DNA from: Lethocerus indicus
Taxonomy: Eukaryota > Arthropoda > Insecta > Hemiptera > Belostomatidae
Assembly (NCBI GenBank): GCA_019843655.1
Contig: JACDQD010000008.1
Location: forward strand, 15,968,442 to 16,032,441
Direction: 5' to 3'
Length of the DNA: 64,000 bases
Of this stretch, positions 51,217-64,000 are shown piece after piece. Within the stretch, counting starts at the first letter, position 1. The number at the start of each line of letters is the position of its first letter. A program made the position numbers and the translations under genes. The notes below the pieces were generated by a model, which saw only the letters and a program-made list of their open reading frames with translations, did not search any database and was not told where the DNA came from.

Positions 51217-54200
51217 CTGCAACCGAAATAACGAGTATAATATGATTACTGCATAACTCTTCAGTTTGAAGATTCTGAATCACTATAAATGTTTTTGTAA
51301 GCGCGAATGCAAACCAAACATTTTGTGAAACATTGAACGATATATAGCAGATTTCCTAAAAAAAATGGCGATATTAATTCTAAACGTTTTCTGGATTACT
51401 GAAAGAATGTAAGTTCCAGCGAATGACACTGGCGTTCTCAAACAATGACATACGTTTGTTTTATGATCCTTTTTTCCTAATTCCACTTAATTTCTCTTCT
51501 CGCTACGTCGCGTTCATAGTTTTTATTAACCGACATTGCGTTAATAGTAAAATTATATGAGGTAATTCGCTCGTTCCGTAACTGCATTCGTAATAAAATT
51601 AGTTACGAATCGATATTACAGAAGTTAAATGGGCTTGCACGGCCACTGAGAGTTGGGGCATTGAGTATTGTAAATAAAGCGAAGGGGGTTTAATTTATTC
51701 CTGTAATCGATTAAGGAACTCCTGTAGTCCGAAACGGAAACCAGTAATTCACATTAGTTCGGTCTGGATTGGATGCGTGAACCGGTGTTTTGAAACAAAA
51801 GAAATTTTATCGCGGAAGGTGTAAAAGCCAGAGTAGGGAACAAGGAGAAGGCATTAGCGGGGTAGAAAGTGGCACGCTGGGTCCCATGACCGGGCCATGT
51901 CGTAGATTCCCTACGGGTCTGATCCGTGACCCACGATTTTCGAGAGGTCACGACGTCCAATATCAGAAACACAGGCACGCAACTTGGTCAAGTTCTCCTG
52001 CTTTTTGATTTAAATAGAAGTGATATAAGTTATTCTCTAGAAAATCATGCTTTACACACACAAATGACAAGACTTTATACCTACTTCAGTATGGGGAAAC
52101 GGTAATGTCAACACCAGACCGGATGACCGGACGAAACAAGAGTAATAGACTTTTTCTGTTCTAGATAATGAAAGAAAAAACAAACTTCAAAGCCGTAAAA
52201 CTTAATAATACAGTAGGGCTCAGCCAAACCATCCAATAACAACCTTTAAAATACTATTTAGTTAAATAATTTTGTCTTCCCAAATGTGAAGTGCAGAAAT
52301 AGTCAAATAACGTTGTCCGAAGTTAAACAGGGGAATTACTCATTGTAACACTGCTGGCCTACTGACTTATGAACCTCCTGTCCGAACTTTCATTAAGGAG
52401 AAATTTCTCTTCATCCGCCTAAATATGTCCTTGGCCGGTATGCCAACAGTATAAATTGTAAACGATACCCTATGCGCATTTAATGAAAATAAAGCTGTTT
52501 TACAAAAAAAATAATCAGCGGTAAATGTGTGGGGTGTAGGCCATAGAGCGGGGCAGCTTCCAGTGTGCTAGGATACTGTGGGCCAATTTCCACACAAAAG
52601 TTAAATATCATTTTATTATACCATAAAATAGAATGTCCGTGCTTGGTATTTTTTGTTAAACTATACATGGTATTTTGTTAAACTTCTGTTAAAGAAGGAA
52701 TAATAGTAAATCGTTTAAATATGTTATATCTATTAATATTGATATCTATTAATAGTCGCAATAAATTTCCCTATAACTCCCGGACGACTTCGTATCCCTT
52801 CGTATCCCTTTGTTTCGATCCACACCAGGATTCTGGGAAACTTTCATCGCATTGTCCGAGCGTCCCAGTAGGCCTCCAATATTTCGCACGCTTAATAGGC
52901 GGCAATGAAGGCGGGATAAAACCCAAAGGCCTAATCTCTCCGATACGCATACTCATGTGTGACGTGTGAACCGAGCCGTTGCACAGAACTTACGAACTCC
53001 CCGCTGCGTTTTCCATCTAATTGGCGGGCTTCGTTTTAATCAAAGACAATTGGAACAAAATCGAGGCGAACGGTAATGGCTCTCTTTCCATCGCGACCAA
53101 TTACTCTTGTCCTCGAATCGGTTAATCTTCCGAAATTGCCATAATTTCTGGTTTAATACAATAGCAAGGTGGATCCCATGCTATAACGTTGCTATAATGT
53201 TTTGTCAGATATTGTTTGCGATCGCAGTTGATATACATCCGATTGCATCAATTGTTTTGAACTGGTTTAGGTGATAAGTCAAACACACACGCTCCAGAGA
53301 CTATGACAACGACTGTTGATTTGTAACAAAATAGGTTGGCCAGCAATGGCATTCGAATTGATATATTGTGATCGGTCCACCTACCGATGTGAGGGGGCTA
53401 AACTGTCGCCATATAGGCGAGTAGTCGGCGGCTAGAAAGCAGACTGGCCCCGGGCCTAGAAACAAGTTCTTAAAAGCCGAGCGACGAGTACTGCAAGCAC
53501 ACTATCGGAGCCAAACCGATCTGACGGACTTTCGTTGGGAGGATGGGCGTAAGTTATAAAAAAAAATCGTAAAATGAGTTCGATTTAAATGTCGCCGCCT
53601 TTTTATGTACTTTCACCTGTATAGAGAAAGTGCTCTTTTTTAAGGTGATACAAAAAGAATGTTGACGTTCCTTTTTCGGCGCAGAATGAAAATAGTGCCC
53701 GGCCGGTTAGAAACACAGGTAATTGTCGGCCTCCGTATAATTACGAGTTAATATAAAAACGTCGATTTAAAATTGCATCTGATCGATTCTAAAGTTGTAC
53801 AGCATTTATGACTACGAGAGTTACCAAAAGATTTTTCGGCACAGTAACTCTAGTTCTGATGTTTTAATCAGTCTGAAAATAATTACTTAAAAATTTTATA
53901 GCATGATGCATATATTCAAACGTTAGGGTAGGATTGCGTCCTTGTTCTTGGACGGATGGTATTCTTAATGATTAAAGTTGAAAAGCCGGCATTCATTATA
54001 CATCACTTCTATAACTGTAATACAGTGTTTATTGTAGTTTTCACGATGACGTGAATTTCGAGAATTTCAAAAGTGTAGCGATATTTTTTCTCTGTGCACG
54101 AGAATATTAAACGTGACGCGATGGTGATGTTCGATGTATGGAATTCAGTTCCTATCGGCGGGACTGGGCCTTCACGGGCGTGCCACTTTCAGGGGAGATC

Positions 54201-56913
54201 CGGCCAAACGATTCGGCACTAGCTCATCACTTTTACGAAAATTCGACGGCTTTGTAGCACCACAAATGGTGATCGGCCTTTGGCAAAGATTCAGTGGGCC
54301 ATTGTTAAGTGACCGGCGAAACCAATTTTCTGGTTTCTGCCCATAAGAATTCTATCAGATTAAACTATGGCCAATTTTTCTATCTTGCAATGATTAGTTT
54401 GTAAGGCTTCTCGTTCAAACTTTCAACTTTAATTAGCAATACGCCTGTATAATTTAATATTACTGTGTATAATAGTATAATTTTTATTGCAATCGGAAAG
54501 TGGTGGAATAAAATTCCTCGGTTCCACTTTTAACTGTTTATGTTGTTTCTGCCTCCTGGAAATATTTTATGTCACCGGTCTCTCTATTATAGGAGATGTC
54601 TACCGGAGTTCTTTTTTTTTTGCCATCTCGGACCGGTTTCCCGGCAAGAGTTGGCTTTCTACATTGGGGACTGGAACAGCGGCTCTTTGCAAGCCGCGAG
54701 GAATAAATCGGTTCTTAAACATCGTCGAGGTTTGAAGTTTGTTTGATGGCAATATTAACGCGTGATGAATCAGGAAATGGTCGTAATAAATATGCCCGCG
54801 TAAATATTGTCACTACCAGTAAAAATATATATACCGTATTAAATACAATTTTGATGCGGAGTAAATTAAAAAAATAACCATACGATCATGTTTTATCGCG
54901 TTTATTGGTCGCATACGTAAACATTATTTCTCGGAACTTACCGAACGAACGCATCGGCGACATCTGTATTATTTTAACTGACACATAAAAATAGTTATGT
55001 AAATTTAAATTATTTAGCGGAGGTTAATAAATATAAATTAGTAGAAGTGTATTCCTTTCGAATTTGTGCTCGTTACGAATTGCATTCTCATTCAGACACT
55101 TTTGTAGAGGAACCTAGTCCCTTAGCTTAAATTATGTTGAATCTAATGTATCCAATAATTGAGGAAACATCTTTCGCGTGTGTTATGGTTTTCCTACTAT
55201 TTCTTTCGAGCCCCGACCATGACCATATACAACGGGAAACTTGAGAAGCGCCGGCCGAGAAGAATGGTCGGATCGCAATTTAGTGGGGCGCCATTTTAGT
55301 AGGCCGCCGTTCAGTAGAAAACGCGTGAATGAATTAAAAGGGAAAAACCTCGGCGGTTTGAATGGCGTGTACAGCCAGCCAGCCAGCCGCTCCCGGTTTG
55401 GCCTACTGATCCCTTTCGGACCGCTTCGGTTAAAAGTGAGCGCAGGTCCCGTTCGGCTCGACTATTCCAAGACCGAACGTTTGTCATCGGCTCTGCGCGA
55501 GAGTATTATTTCCGGATCAAGTGTCCTATCTCGTGACAGCATGGACATTATTCGCACGTTGCATTCGCAATTCCGGGATTGGCCTGGGTGAAAGGGTCGG
55601 AAATTTTGTTGCGGTTTGTCCAGAGCTATTCCAGGTTTAGGTTAGCTCCATAGGACCCCCAAAAAGTAGTTATAAACGAGCAGGGATGACGAACGGATTA
55701 GTGTTTAATCCGTTGCCGGCCGCTTCTTACCGAAGGCGGTGTCACCGAGCGGAGAATAACTCGGGACATTAATCTTCAAAAGACACGGTAATTGGGCAAA
55801 ATTGAACTTTCTAGTTGGGCGACATGCAGGTGAAGCTGGCCATCGCGGTGAAACCTAGCGAACGTGCGCCATCATAAATTCCTCGAGAAATTTCCAATCG
55901 CCGTTCGGCCTTCCTCGGGTGTAGAGCCTCGCCGTAAATTAAATATAATACACGGTGTTCCAAAGTGATTCCGTACATTTTCTGCCGCATTAGTAACAGA
56001 CGTTTGTGACTTGACTTTCAGAAGGTCGCTTCGGCCCTTATAGGTTGTAAGAAGAGATAAACCAATTTCCAATTGACAGTACTGATTACCTAATATAGTA
56101 CGTACATTTGTAAATGTAATTTTATTCCACAGATCAACTGTACAGATGGACAGATAGAAGTGTATTTTTGATACAGGGGCGTATTAAAAATATGGATATA
56201 GATCGTTTAACCATATTTGATTTGTTACATGGATGAGGGAATAGATGGCTAGGAGGATACAGCTTGGGGTTAATACCCAAGTTTATATCCATTTGTACAA
56301 TGCTGGGTCATATTTGGGAAAATGAAGAATCGAGTGTGTGGGACGAGACCGGCGTCGGGAAAGAATGCTATGTCAACCGGCCATATCTGCGGACTTGTGT
56401 GCCACAATCGTACTCCACTTTATCATTATGGGGGCCGAGCCCAAAGAAAGTGTTTTGGCGCGCCATGGAAACGGAAAAAAATAATTACTGCAGCGGGAGG
56501 GAGCAGGTGGGCGCGCGTTCGAAAAATACCACGAAACAAAATAGAATTGACGAGCGGTAAGAAAGTAGGGTGGGAGATTCCCCAGTAACCTTGGAAGCGT
56601 GCTAACCCTGCTCAAGCCGCGGTTGGCATAATCGCCGTTCTGTTTTTCTTTGAACCCGACGCGACCCAAAGTAAAGTCCTGTATTCAACTTCCGTTTCGC
56701 AGTCTGTTACGACTGTAAAATCAAGTTGTAATTAAAAGGAACGGAGTAGACGGCACCGGTGAGACATATCATCCGCGATTTGGCCATTAATTTTGGCTGC
56801 AGCAAGTACCATGTTTCCGCTGTTTGGTTTGGCGACAGAATATCCACGTACTGGATTGTAAGTTATCCAAATTACTTGGGATTCTAAACTATTCTAAAAT
56901 CAATTGCACCAAA
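51217..56913. other. Non-coding stretch upstream of the matrix-protein gene
   Basis: This should contain the first exon and promoter of the minus-strand matrix-protein gene, or its first intron. I could not identify an ATG followed by a phase-0 donor. On the plus strand an ATGGGC|GTAAGT at 53,543 imitates a short first exon but has no partner. GC-rich patches lie at about 53,390-53,550 and 55,230-55,600. Confidence 0.4.
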
Positions 56914-57255
56914 ATGAAAAACCTTTTGTTTGTGTACGCTTTTTCGATTTGTTTTCTTAACACTAGTCAGATTATTGCCGCACTGTTTTTATGTCTTCAC
57001 GACACGAATTACATTTATTACTACGGCTTATGCTTCCAATTTTTTTTTTTAATTTCTAGTCGGTTCAGTAGATATACCGGTGACCGTAAACAGGATGCAA
57101 ATGGTGAAATTTCGAGAGTGAATTATCTCTGGCAAGCACCAATATATTTTTTCGCTTTTATCGGTCCAATTTTTTTTGTCCGCTTCTCACTCTCGCCCAC
57201 AGGTCCAGTTTCACGGGTCTGGACTTCTGATTACGTTTTTTCCGAGTTTCTGTGA
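56914..57255 (+). CDS. Hydrophobic open frame, doubtful
   Basis: An ATG-started frame of 114 codons (MKNLLFVYAFSICFLNTSQI at the start) with two hydrophobic stretches (about residues 1-45 and 80-95) and a terminal TGA. The length is notable for AT-rich sequence, but much of the hydrophobicity comes from T-rich runs (a ten-base T run at about 57,042). No splice context or family resemblance is visible. It may be chance or a decayed receptor-like fragment. Confidence 0.15.
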   Translation: MKNLLFVYAFSICFLNTSQIIAALFLCLHDTNYIYYYGLCFQFFFLISSRFSRYTGDRKQDANGEISRVNYLWQAPIYFFAFIGPIFFVRFSLSPTGPVSRVWTSDYVFSEFL

Positions 57256-60200
57256 TTCCACTGCTGTCAGTTTGAATTTTACGACTTAACTGAACTGTTG
57301 GACTAGTCGACTTCCGATGGCGCTATCGATTTTCCGAAACTGTTCACAGTTTGTATCAATGAAAGAGCAGATGTAAATACGGATTTCACGTACCTCCTCC
57401 CCTCATTCCTCAGCGCTTGTGACGTCCGTGACGTGAGAATTCATCCCACATTCTAATGCACAGGGCCGTGAAGAAAGAGCAACAAAGCAATCAGAGTTCA
57501 TCGCAATTCTGAGGTTCAATGTTACTCTCACAATCAATAATTATGTACATAAATGTAGAAAGGTCTGGGATTTTATGTTATGTTGTTGTTGGATCTGTTC
57601 GACTGGAAACAAAGAATCGTGTACATGATTGATTATTGGGAATTTGATAGAATGAAACTACTTTAGTTCAATGCTATAGTCCCACTTTCAAACAGCACCA
57701 TCAGTATGAATAATACTTAAGAGTGCAAAGTAAGATATATGTGTGTAGGTAGATACAGTTTTCATTTATACGATTATAAAAGAGTAAATTCAGGGTAATT
57801 GAAACCTGACCCTACTTTCAGTAAATACTTTTCTAGTAGAGTTTATTATTTCCCTTAGTTAATTGACTATCGGAAAGTAATTTTCGGAAAGTTAGAGTTT
57901 CGGAAGAGGCTTAGGATTTCGCCTAGAAATCGCGAGCTGCCGGCGGAATAAGCGCTAACAAGAATGAAGCTGGCGATAGGCTTCCCTTTGTTATGGAAGG
58001 TGTCCCACTAAAAACAGAAATCATAGCCACAGGCCCAGTTCCCAGGGAGGCGGCTCTCGGCCCATGCTAATGCTTCTCTCACACTCCGGGACCTATCACC
58101 TCTCAATCGTCTTCCTTTCTTTTTTCTCACTCGTCCCTTCTTAGACTCTCATTCTCTTTCTCTCCTTTTTTTCTGTCTAAAATTGTCGAATTGAAATCTA
58201 CCGAGGGACCTCAAATTTGTTCCACTCTCTAAGACGAATGAGATTTTCTATTATATGCGAACTGCACCACTGTATTAACAGAAATCGTCGAGGAATTGTT
58301 TTACAGGGGAACAATTAATAAAGCGGTATATACGAGGAATCCATAAAGGGATTATGAGTCACTAGCTGAAGCATCCTGTGTGCACTTTCAGCACACAGGG
58401 TTGTGTTGACTATCATCTACAAAAATCTGAGTTTCACAATCGTCAGTAGCACTCCGTCAATAAAGGTAGAAGTGGCAACAGAATGTTTTAGCGGTGGTCG
58501 GCTTGCGTAAGTGCTAAGTAATTGATATTCGAAGTCCTCGCGAACTACCAAGCTTAAGTTAATGATTTGTCTATTTTCTTATTGTGCCTATTATTCGGCC
58601 TAACGAATATTTTCTGGAACCTTATCTCCCTTCACACCTTCAGACTCCCATTATTGCATCTCTCGTCGGCCGATCAAGCCACCGGATTTATCATTGATGC
58701 GCCCATTATGGACGAAAAGCACGTGACAGTCGCGTGAGACGAGGCGACAGCCATTGACGACTGACTGTGGTGAATCAACTCTGACTATTGCTAGTTTCAC
58801 TTCCAACTGTTCCAATTTCCTTCTTCGCAGACATTTATCCCTATTAATACAAGGAAATTCAAACATTCGAATGACATTAATTTTAATAGTAGTTTTAATT
58901 AATAGTATTGTTCGGGAATTTGCCAGGTTTTCGACTGTAATCACTGTCTGTAATCCCTTATTTAATAAAAATAATGTAGTATAATTTTACTATCTGGAAT
59001 AATATTTCCTACCGGTTACATAAGCTTTATTTGTTCAGATTGGTCTCAATCCCGTTTGTGGAAGATTGGTTGCCGATTGTACCGTGAATTAAAGGATAAT
59101 GGGATGTGGGGTCTTTGTAGGCCTGAGCTCGACTCAATTATCGTCGACAAGGCCCTGGTTTTGATAATTCCTGAATGAATCCCGCCGCAAATTGCCCCAC
59201 GATTAAACCGCGGTTCTTCCACTAGACGAGATCCGCGTGAACTTTCACCCGGAGCCAAGATGTACACGGGGGCCCGTCGCTAACAAGTTCCCACAGCGCG
59301 GCATGGGATCCACTCCGTTATTTGGGTCGGACGTCATTTTACTTATTATGAGTCCACGAACGGGAATGCTAAAAGAAACGGGACGAATTGCGATTCTGCA
59401 TTTTGATTATCGTTTGTTTATTTCCTGAAGTGCATTTCAGTACACACATTTCATCCGCCAAAGTCTTAAACCGCGCGGTCGAAATCCCATATTTTATATA
59501 CTAATTAAAATACCGTAAATTGTAAATATTACCCCAGCTAAAGACTATTATTAAAACCGAGGAAAAAAAACGCTACCGGTTCCTTTTACAACCCGTTATT
59601 ACTTACTGAGTGGCCATCCGTCTCACCGTTCTAGCTATCTGTCTTATTTATCTGTATTTACTTATATACTATAGCCAATTTATATTTACGACAGTACTGT
59701 GGTTATGACATATATGCGTATTCGTCGCATAATAGCTTATTCGTGTAACCTGAATTTTATATTACATTCGTGTTATTGTAATCACACTGTCGTATAAAGT
59801 TGTGTAGGTATTTTTATGTTATGCTGAACGTGTTATTCGAATATCTATACCAAAACTTAACAATATGAAAAATGCTGTATATCGGGAATTTTGTTAAAGT
59901 AAAAGAAGTCGGACTTGGTGCCCACACGTCTGTTGCTGATAGCATCTGACGGCCGGCGTTTATTTCGCTAGAAAACGTCTCGTCGTAAGCCCAGTGACCC
60001 AGTGCCCGCTCTGGAGTGACAATCCCCCGACCACTTTCAGTTGGCTTGATATCATGAAAATGAAATTGGGCGGTCACGTCGCGGCGGGTTTCACCCCCCG
60101 CTTGCGTCTGGCGTACGCCTTGCGGGGGCAGCCAACGGCGCACTTTCACCCCGGCCCCTGCCAATTCCAGCCCCCTACTGACGCCGTTATGCAACTGTCG

Positions 60201-62640
60201 TTGGTTCGGTCCCGACAGTAGATAACAAATAGTGGGGCGCATCCGATGAATTTAAAAACGTCTCCCCCCTCACTTCAGGCCCGTTTTCTATTTAGCTGTA
60301 AATATGGGGCGCTCGGTTTCACAATTCTCCGATTTTTAATTCCGAGCGCGGACCCTCCGCCCCCATCCGCTGGGGGAAAACTCGGCTAAGTGCAAAATTT
60401 ACAGTCTGCCCGAACGGCAACAGCCGTTGCTTACTTTCTCTTCCAAATAGTAATATTTTCAATTAAATAGTCGAAATTTATATTATATTCAGAATTAGCG
60501 CTTATAGTTATAAAAATAATGGAGCAGGTAGTTTAAAATCGCACCTTGGTATAACATATTAGCTATAATAGAATGTAAGATGTCCGTGTGCGCTCGGTTG
60601 TATTTTAAATCGATAAGAAATATGATATATAATTTAAATAGCTGAATCAATTAATACATTAGCGATATCTGTTTGTAAATACACAAAGTAACAACTATTT
60701 ACTTCGGGAACTTTTATTTACGGTACTAATATTCGTAATGAATCTGCTACTTTCTTAATTACTGAACCTAGTTACAGTCACTAGGATTCCGACATTAACA
60801 GTACATTTCTGCACTCTCCCTTTCTAAACCTGACATTGGACTAGGGGTTCTATAAATCTCTGGACGAAATCCGGTCAAATGATAAGTGAATACACCGGCA
60901 TTGCCGTTTCTTATGGCGGCCGTCCTTCTAGGTCACCCGGCCTGTTCGATGATACCCGATTGATAATTAAAACCGATGTAGTTTCTAGCCTGTCATTATT
61001 TAGGGCGGGGCGAAAAAATACTGGTTTCACTGATTCGCCCCGAAGTAACTGGACAAAAAAAATTAGAAATTGAACGTTCTCTTTCACTGGCAGTTACACG
61101 GGTGAAACTCCCGAAAGATATGCGAAGAGCCCGGATTAGGCCTCATGTCGGCTGTTTATTCGGTCAGATTCGACTGTTGTCCGAAGTTTGGGTAATGCTT
61201 TGTGCAAGATATGCAAGCAGTTGTACAAGTAGTGTATTACATATTTCATGGTATGTTTACTAGCGCGTGTTCGAATTCTCGCGTATTTATAAAGGCAAAC
61301 CTCCCCCTTCCCCAGTTGTTCTGCTTATATCGCGTTAATTTTTGTTCGTCCTTTTCGAATAAAATTTCGATTGAGTCGTTTTCTCTGTTTAAAGAATGTA
61401 GGTTTATAGAGCGGACTTGAACGGCGGTCAGACTATTACTTGATGAGGTTTCGAAATCCCCGCTCGGCACCCGCGCTACGCACAATGCGTGCGGCATTTT
61501 AATCGACGGCTTTACGACAGAAACACGCCCGGAGCCGCGTTTCATATTGAAATATTTCAATACATCATTCATATTCAGACCGTCTAGCGTGGCCTAGAAA
61601 TGCGTCTTGCTGTGTTTGAAAAGTATATTTCACTTTCACTGTCGACCGCAGAGAATCTAAGGACTTGTTTATATCCCTGTAGAGGATATGTTACGAACAC
61701 TATGAACATGATAATAGCATGAGCCGATGATTCTACACAAATCCTTCCCTTCAAACATCTATTTACTATATTTCTTAAAGTTTCTGCAGTGATCTAGAGA
61801 CTATTAGTACTACTCTTACTACCAGTAATATGTATTTTATTGGCGTCGAACTTATACTAAAGAAGGATGATATTCATCTTGCACCAAATTGAAATTTCTC
61901 CTGAAATATTTATAATAATTTCGTTTGGACTTAAATCCAGTCCAGTTAACTAAAAAACTATTGCTGTTACTGTTGTACTACCGACCAGCAAAGAGGAACG
62001 AAACGATTTGAATGTTTGTGTTGTTTTTCGGATCGACCTTACCGCATTATCTTGCCCGTGGAGGGAGTGGCTTTGGAGAATAATATTTCCTGCTTCGTGT
62101 TTATTGGGGCAGTGCCGGGTTTAATGGAGTTGAATGAGGGGCGGCGGGGACTAATCTGAGGACGACGCCCTCCGTCTAGACTCTTTAATTGCGTACCCGG
62201 CCGCCTCCAGACTGTTTTTTGTTGCCCTCTAATCTGACCTGGGCATACCTGGCCCCTCTGGGAAAAAGGTAACTGCCCTCGGAAAAAAAGGGTTATATCA
62301 CCTCAGTTTAGATATTTCAACGGCAGTCCTGTAGAAAGAAGTGCGTTCCGTTTCCTTGAGTCCGGGCCGGAGGGAATATTGGAGTATCCGACATAAATCT
62401 TATATACATAAAGCTGGTTTGGAATATATGCCAGAAACATATATAAATTAGGGCTTATGTACAGGTTCCAGAGGCTAAAATTGAATACACTTTTATACCG
62501 TAAATAAACCACGTAAAGTTTGGTGGAATGGTCACAGTTATATTGATATTTCTACTTATTGGGATAAGGCATACATTTGTATAATGAAAAAATGGCAACA
62601 ATTATTTTGACGAACTTCTTGTTTAAATGTCTCGGTTAAA
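57256..62640. other. Non-coding stretch
   Basis: No gene is supported. GC-rich patches lie at about 59,090-59,320, 59,940-60,200 and 60,290-60,380. The 142-codon minus-strand frame at 59,814-60,242 overlaps a plus-strand frame in one of these patches and has no supporting signal. Confidence 0.45.
58375..58399. repeat. 9-bp perfect hairpin
   Basis: CCTGTGTGC and GCACACAGG enclose a seven-base loop. The stem does not extend further. It is too short for a microRNA precursor and could be a protein-binding inverted repeat. Confidence 0.6.
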
Positions 62641-62878
62641 TGTGCCCATAATTATGAAAGTTGTCTAAGTCATATATTTCTGGTTTCGAGATATTTAATG
62701 AATTGCTTTCGAATAAATTAACAAATATTTTTATATTATGCAACATTTTAATTTAGAATTTTATTAGTCTTGATTAATGGAAGTTTACTATGAATATGAA
62801 TTTCTTTGTGAATTTCATATGAAAATGTTGTATTTAAAGTTTGAATTGACTTAGACCACTTTCATAATTATGGGCACA
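62641..62878. mobile_element. 238-bp MITE with 32-bp terminal inverted repeats
   Basis: 62,641-62,672 (starting TGTGCCCATAATTATGAAAG) is the reverse complement of 62,847-62,878 with one mismatch. Further inside, a CAACATTTT block near 62,742 pairs with AAAATGTTG near 62,822, so the element is partly foldback. The interior is AT-rich and non-coding. Flanking bases (TTAAA on the left, AATAT on the right) show no convincing target duplication, so the superfamily is open. The single TIR mismatch suggests a fairly young or hairpin-maintained copy. Confidence 0.8.
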
Positions 62879-63630
62879 AATATATAACGGATTTTCGTTT
62901 AATTTATATTCTCATAAAGTTATGACTAGTACAATTTTTTGGAAACCTATTTTGGAGTATGATCGGACATTTTCTTTTGGCAGTGGCCCGATGAAAGCCT
63001 ATTATTGTCTATTCTAGTATTTGACATTTTTTTAATTTCAAAGGCTTCACGGTGCCAAACGTACAAGGCGTTGCAAGGCTGGGGGGGGGGGTGAGCGTCA
63101 TTCTAAGAGGGCAACAATACAAAGTGACAATTGCGTGTCGAATCAATGCTGTCATTGTCGTGTGCCTAAGGGGCCGACCCATGTAACGAGGAGCTGTTCG
63201 CGATTCAATCTTGTTTTATATTTTAATAGTTTTTTCATATAGTGTAAAATAGCAAGAATATCGCTCAATTGTTTTTAATACTAACAGGGAGCCGCTCTCG
63301 GTTTCAATGTTGGTACCCAGTTTTACATTTATCCATTGTACAGTTTCGATATGGCGAAACCTTAAAATTAACTTTATGAAATTTTCTACCCCCTACCTGT
63401 TCTATGTTCCTGAAATATAGTTTTACGTTTTCAATGTGTTAAAAATTTACCTTCAAAATAAATAAGTATGTTACACGCGTTTTCCGCATTATTTAGCGCA
63501 GAGAAAACAATTTCAAAGCCCAATCGCGACGGCGGGCAAGCATTTATGAATGTCTAGGCGCATAAATTTGACGTTTGAAATAGAACCGTGAGCGTGAACC
63601 TTGGAGAGGGGGCTGGGAGAGATAACGACC

Positions 63631-63638
63631 TATATAAA
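63631..63638 (+). promoter_or_regulatory. TATA box candidate
   Basis: TATATAAA is set in GC-rich sequence, 54 bp ahead of an ATG at 63,685. A start of transcription would be expected near 63,660. There is no clear initiator motif. Confidence 0.3.
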
Positions 63639-63684
63639 GACGCGGTGGAAGAGCCGGTGTCCGGCCCCTATAAGTCAATAAGGA

Positions 63685-63999
63685 ATGGTCCGGTTTTTGT
63701 CTCCATTTTCAATCGGACTAACTGCCCTTTTCCTGTCGGTAGGCTTAAAACAAAGCTCAAATAAAATACGGCGAGTCGCATTAGCGCCGGCGAAGGAAAC
63801 GTCGCTTTCTCCGCGCGCCCGGTATAAAGTCAACGCGACGGACGGCCGAATTTATTCCCACGTTCGGGTATGTGCCATTCGGGTGTCTGGGTATTTCCAG
63901 ACTGACGCTTCAAAATCTAAAAGGCTGATAGGAGTCTTTTCAGCAATATTTGACAATAAAAAGTCCCCAATATATACACTTCAACGGTGTATCGTTTGA
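63685..63999 (+). CDS. Possible gene start at window edge
   Basis: ATG (context AGGAATGG) opens a 104-codon frame beginning MVRFLSPFSIGLTALFLSV, which looks like a signal peptide. A donor-like TCG|GTAGGC occurs at 63,739, right after the hydrophobic core. A short signal-peptide exon after a TATA box is a common layout for secreted arthropod proteins. Beyond that point the frame is basic and unremarkable, so the true exon may end at 63,738 and continue outside the window. No family is recognised. Confidence 0.2.
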   Translation: MVRFLSPFSIGLTALFLSVGLKQSSNKIRRVALAPAKETSLSPRARYKVNATDGRIYSHVRVCAIRVSGYFQTDASKSKRLIGVFSAIFDNKKSPIYTLQRCIV

Positions 64000-64000
64000 C

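Noticed and set aside
52990..53016. Minus-strand ATG with GTAAGT donor, tested as the missing first exon of the matrix-protein gene
   Set aside because: It would leave phase 2, but the large exon begins in phase 0.
53543..53548. ATGGGC followed by a perfect GTAAGT donor on the plus strand
   Set aside because: It is on the wrong strand for the matrix-protein gene and no downstream plus-strand exon was found.
59814..60242. Minus-strand frame of 142 codons
   Set aside because: It overlaps a plus-strand frame in a GC-rich patch and has no splice context or recognisable domain.

Overview
The window reads as one stretch of an animal nuclear genome, most likely an insect or another arthropod. Support for this: split genes with canonical GT/AG introns, a secreted proline-, tyrosine- and glycine-rich matrix protein of a kind common in insect cuticle, a decayed Penelope-like retroelement, a TTAA-flanked piggyBac-type MITE, and many microsatellites. 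There is no bacterial layout: no operons, no ribosome binding sites, no CRISPR, and I recognised no tRNA or rRNA gene. The species cannot be named from what I can see.

Layout. Positions 1-13,975 are mostly non-coding. They hold a fossil Penelope-like element (about 5516-7640, minus strand) with an inverted pair of terminal arms at 7587-7795 and two hammerhead-ribozyme-like motifs (about 7728 and 9014). A good internal-exon candidate lies at 13,976-14,064 (+). From 14,065 to 44,600 no gene can be supported. This 30 kb alternates AT-rich sequence with GC-rich patches and carries diverged duplications (21,979/22,128; 28,563/35,717; 35,490/36,350), stray Penelope-like ends (30,114; 43,310) and a 696-bp MITE (43,543-44,238).

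The gene-bearing core is 44,700-51,220. A small plus-strand gene (44,716-45,979, three exons, 111 residues) encodes a predicted single-pass membrane protein. Facing it is a large minus-strand gene (46,955-51,216 plus an unseen first exon). It encodes a secreted protein of about 1,290 residues built around dozens of YGPPKPE-type heptads, with two short 3' coding exons that join in frame. The two genes converge on a roughly 1-kb intergenic gap holding a self-complementary AATAAATTTATT that could serve as a poly(A) signal for both.

Positions 51,220-64,000 are again mostly non-coding, with a 238-bp MITE with long terminal inverted repeats (62,641-62,878). At the right edge a TATA box stands about 50 bp ahead of an ATG-started reading frame. 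I see no pathway linking the two genes. What is most worth following up is the matrix protein, the uncharacterised small membrane protein, and the hammerhead-like motifs of the Penelope-like family.
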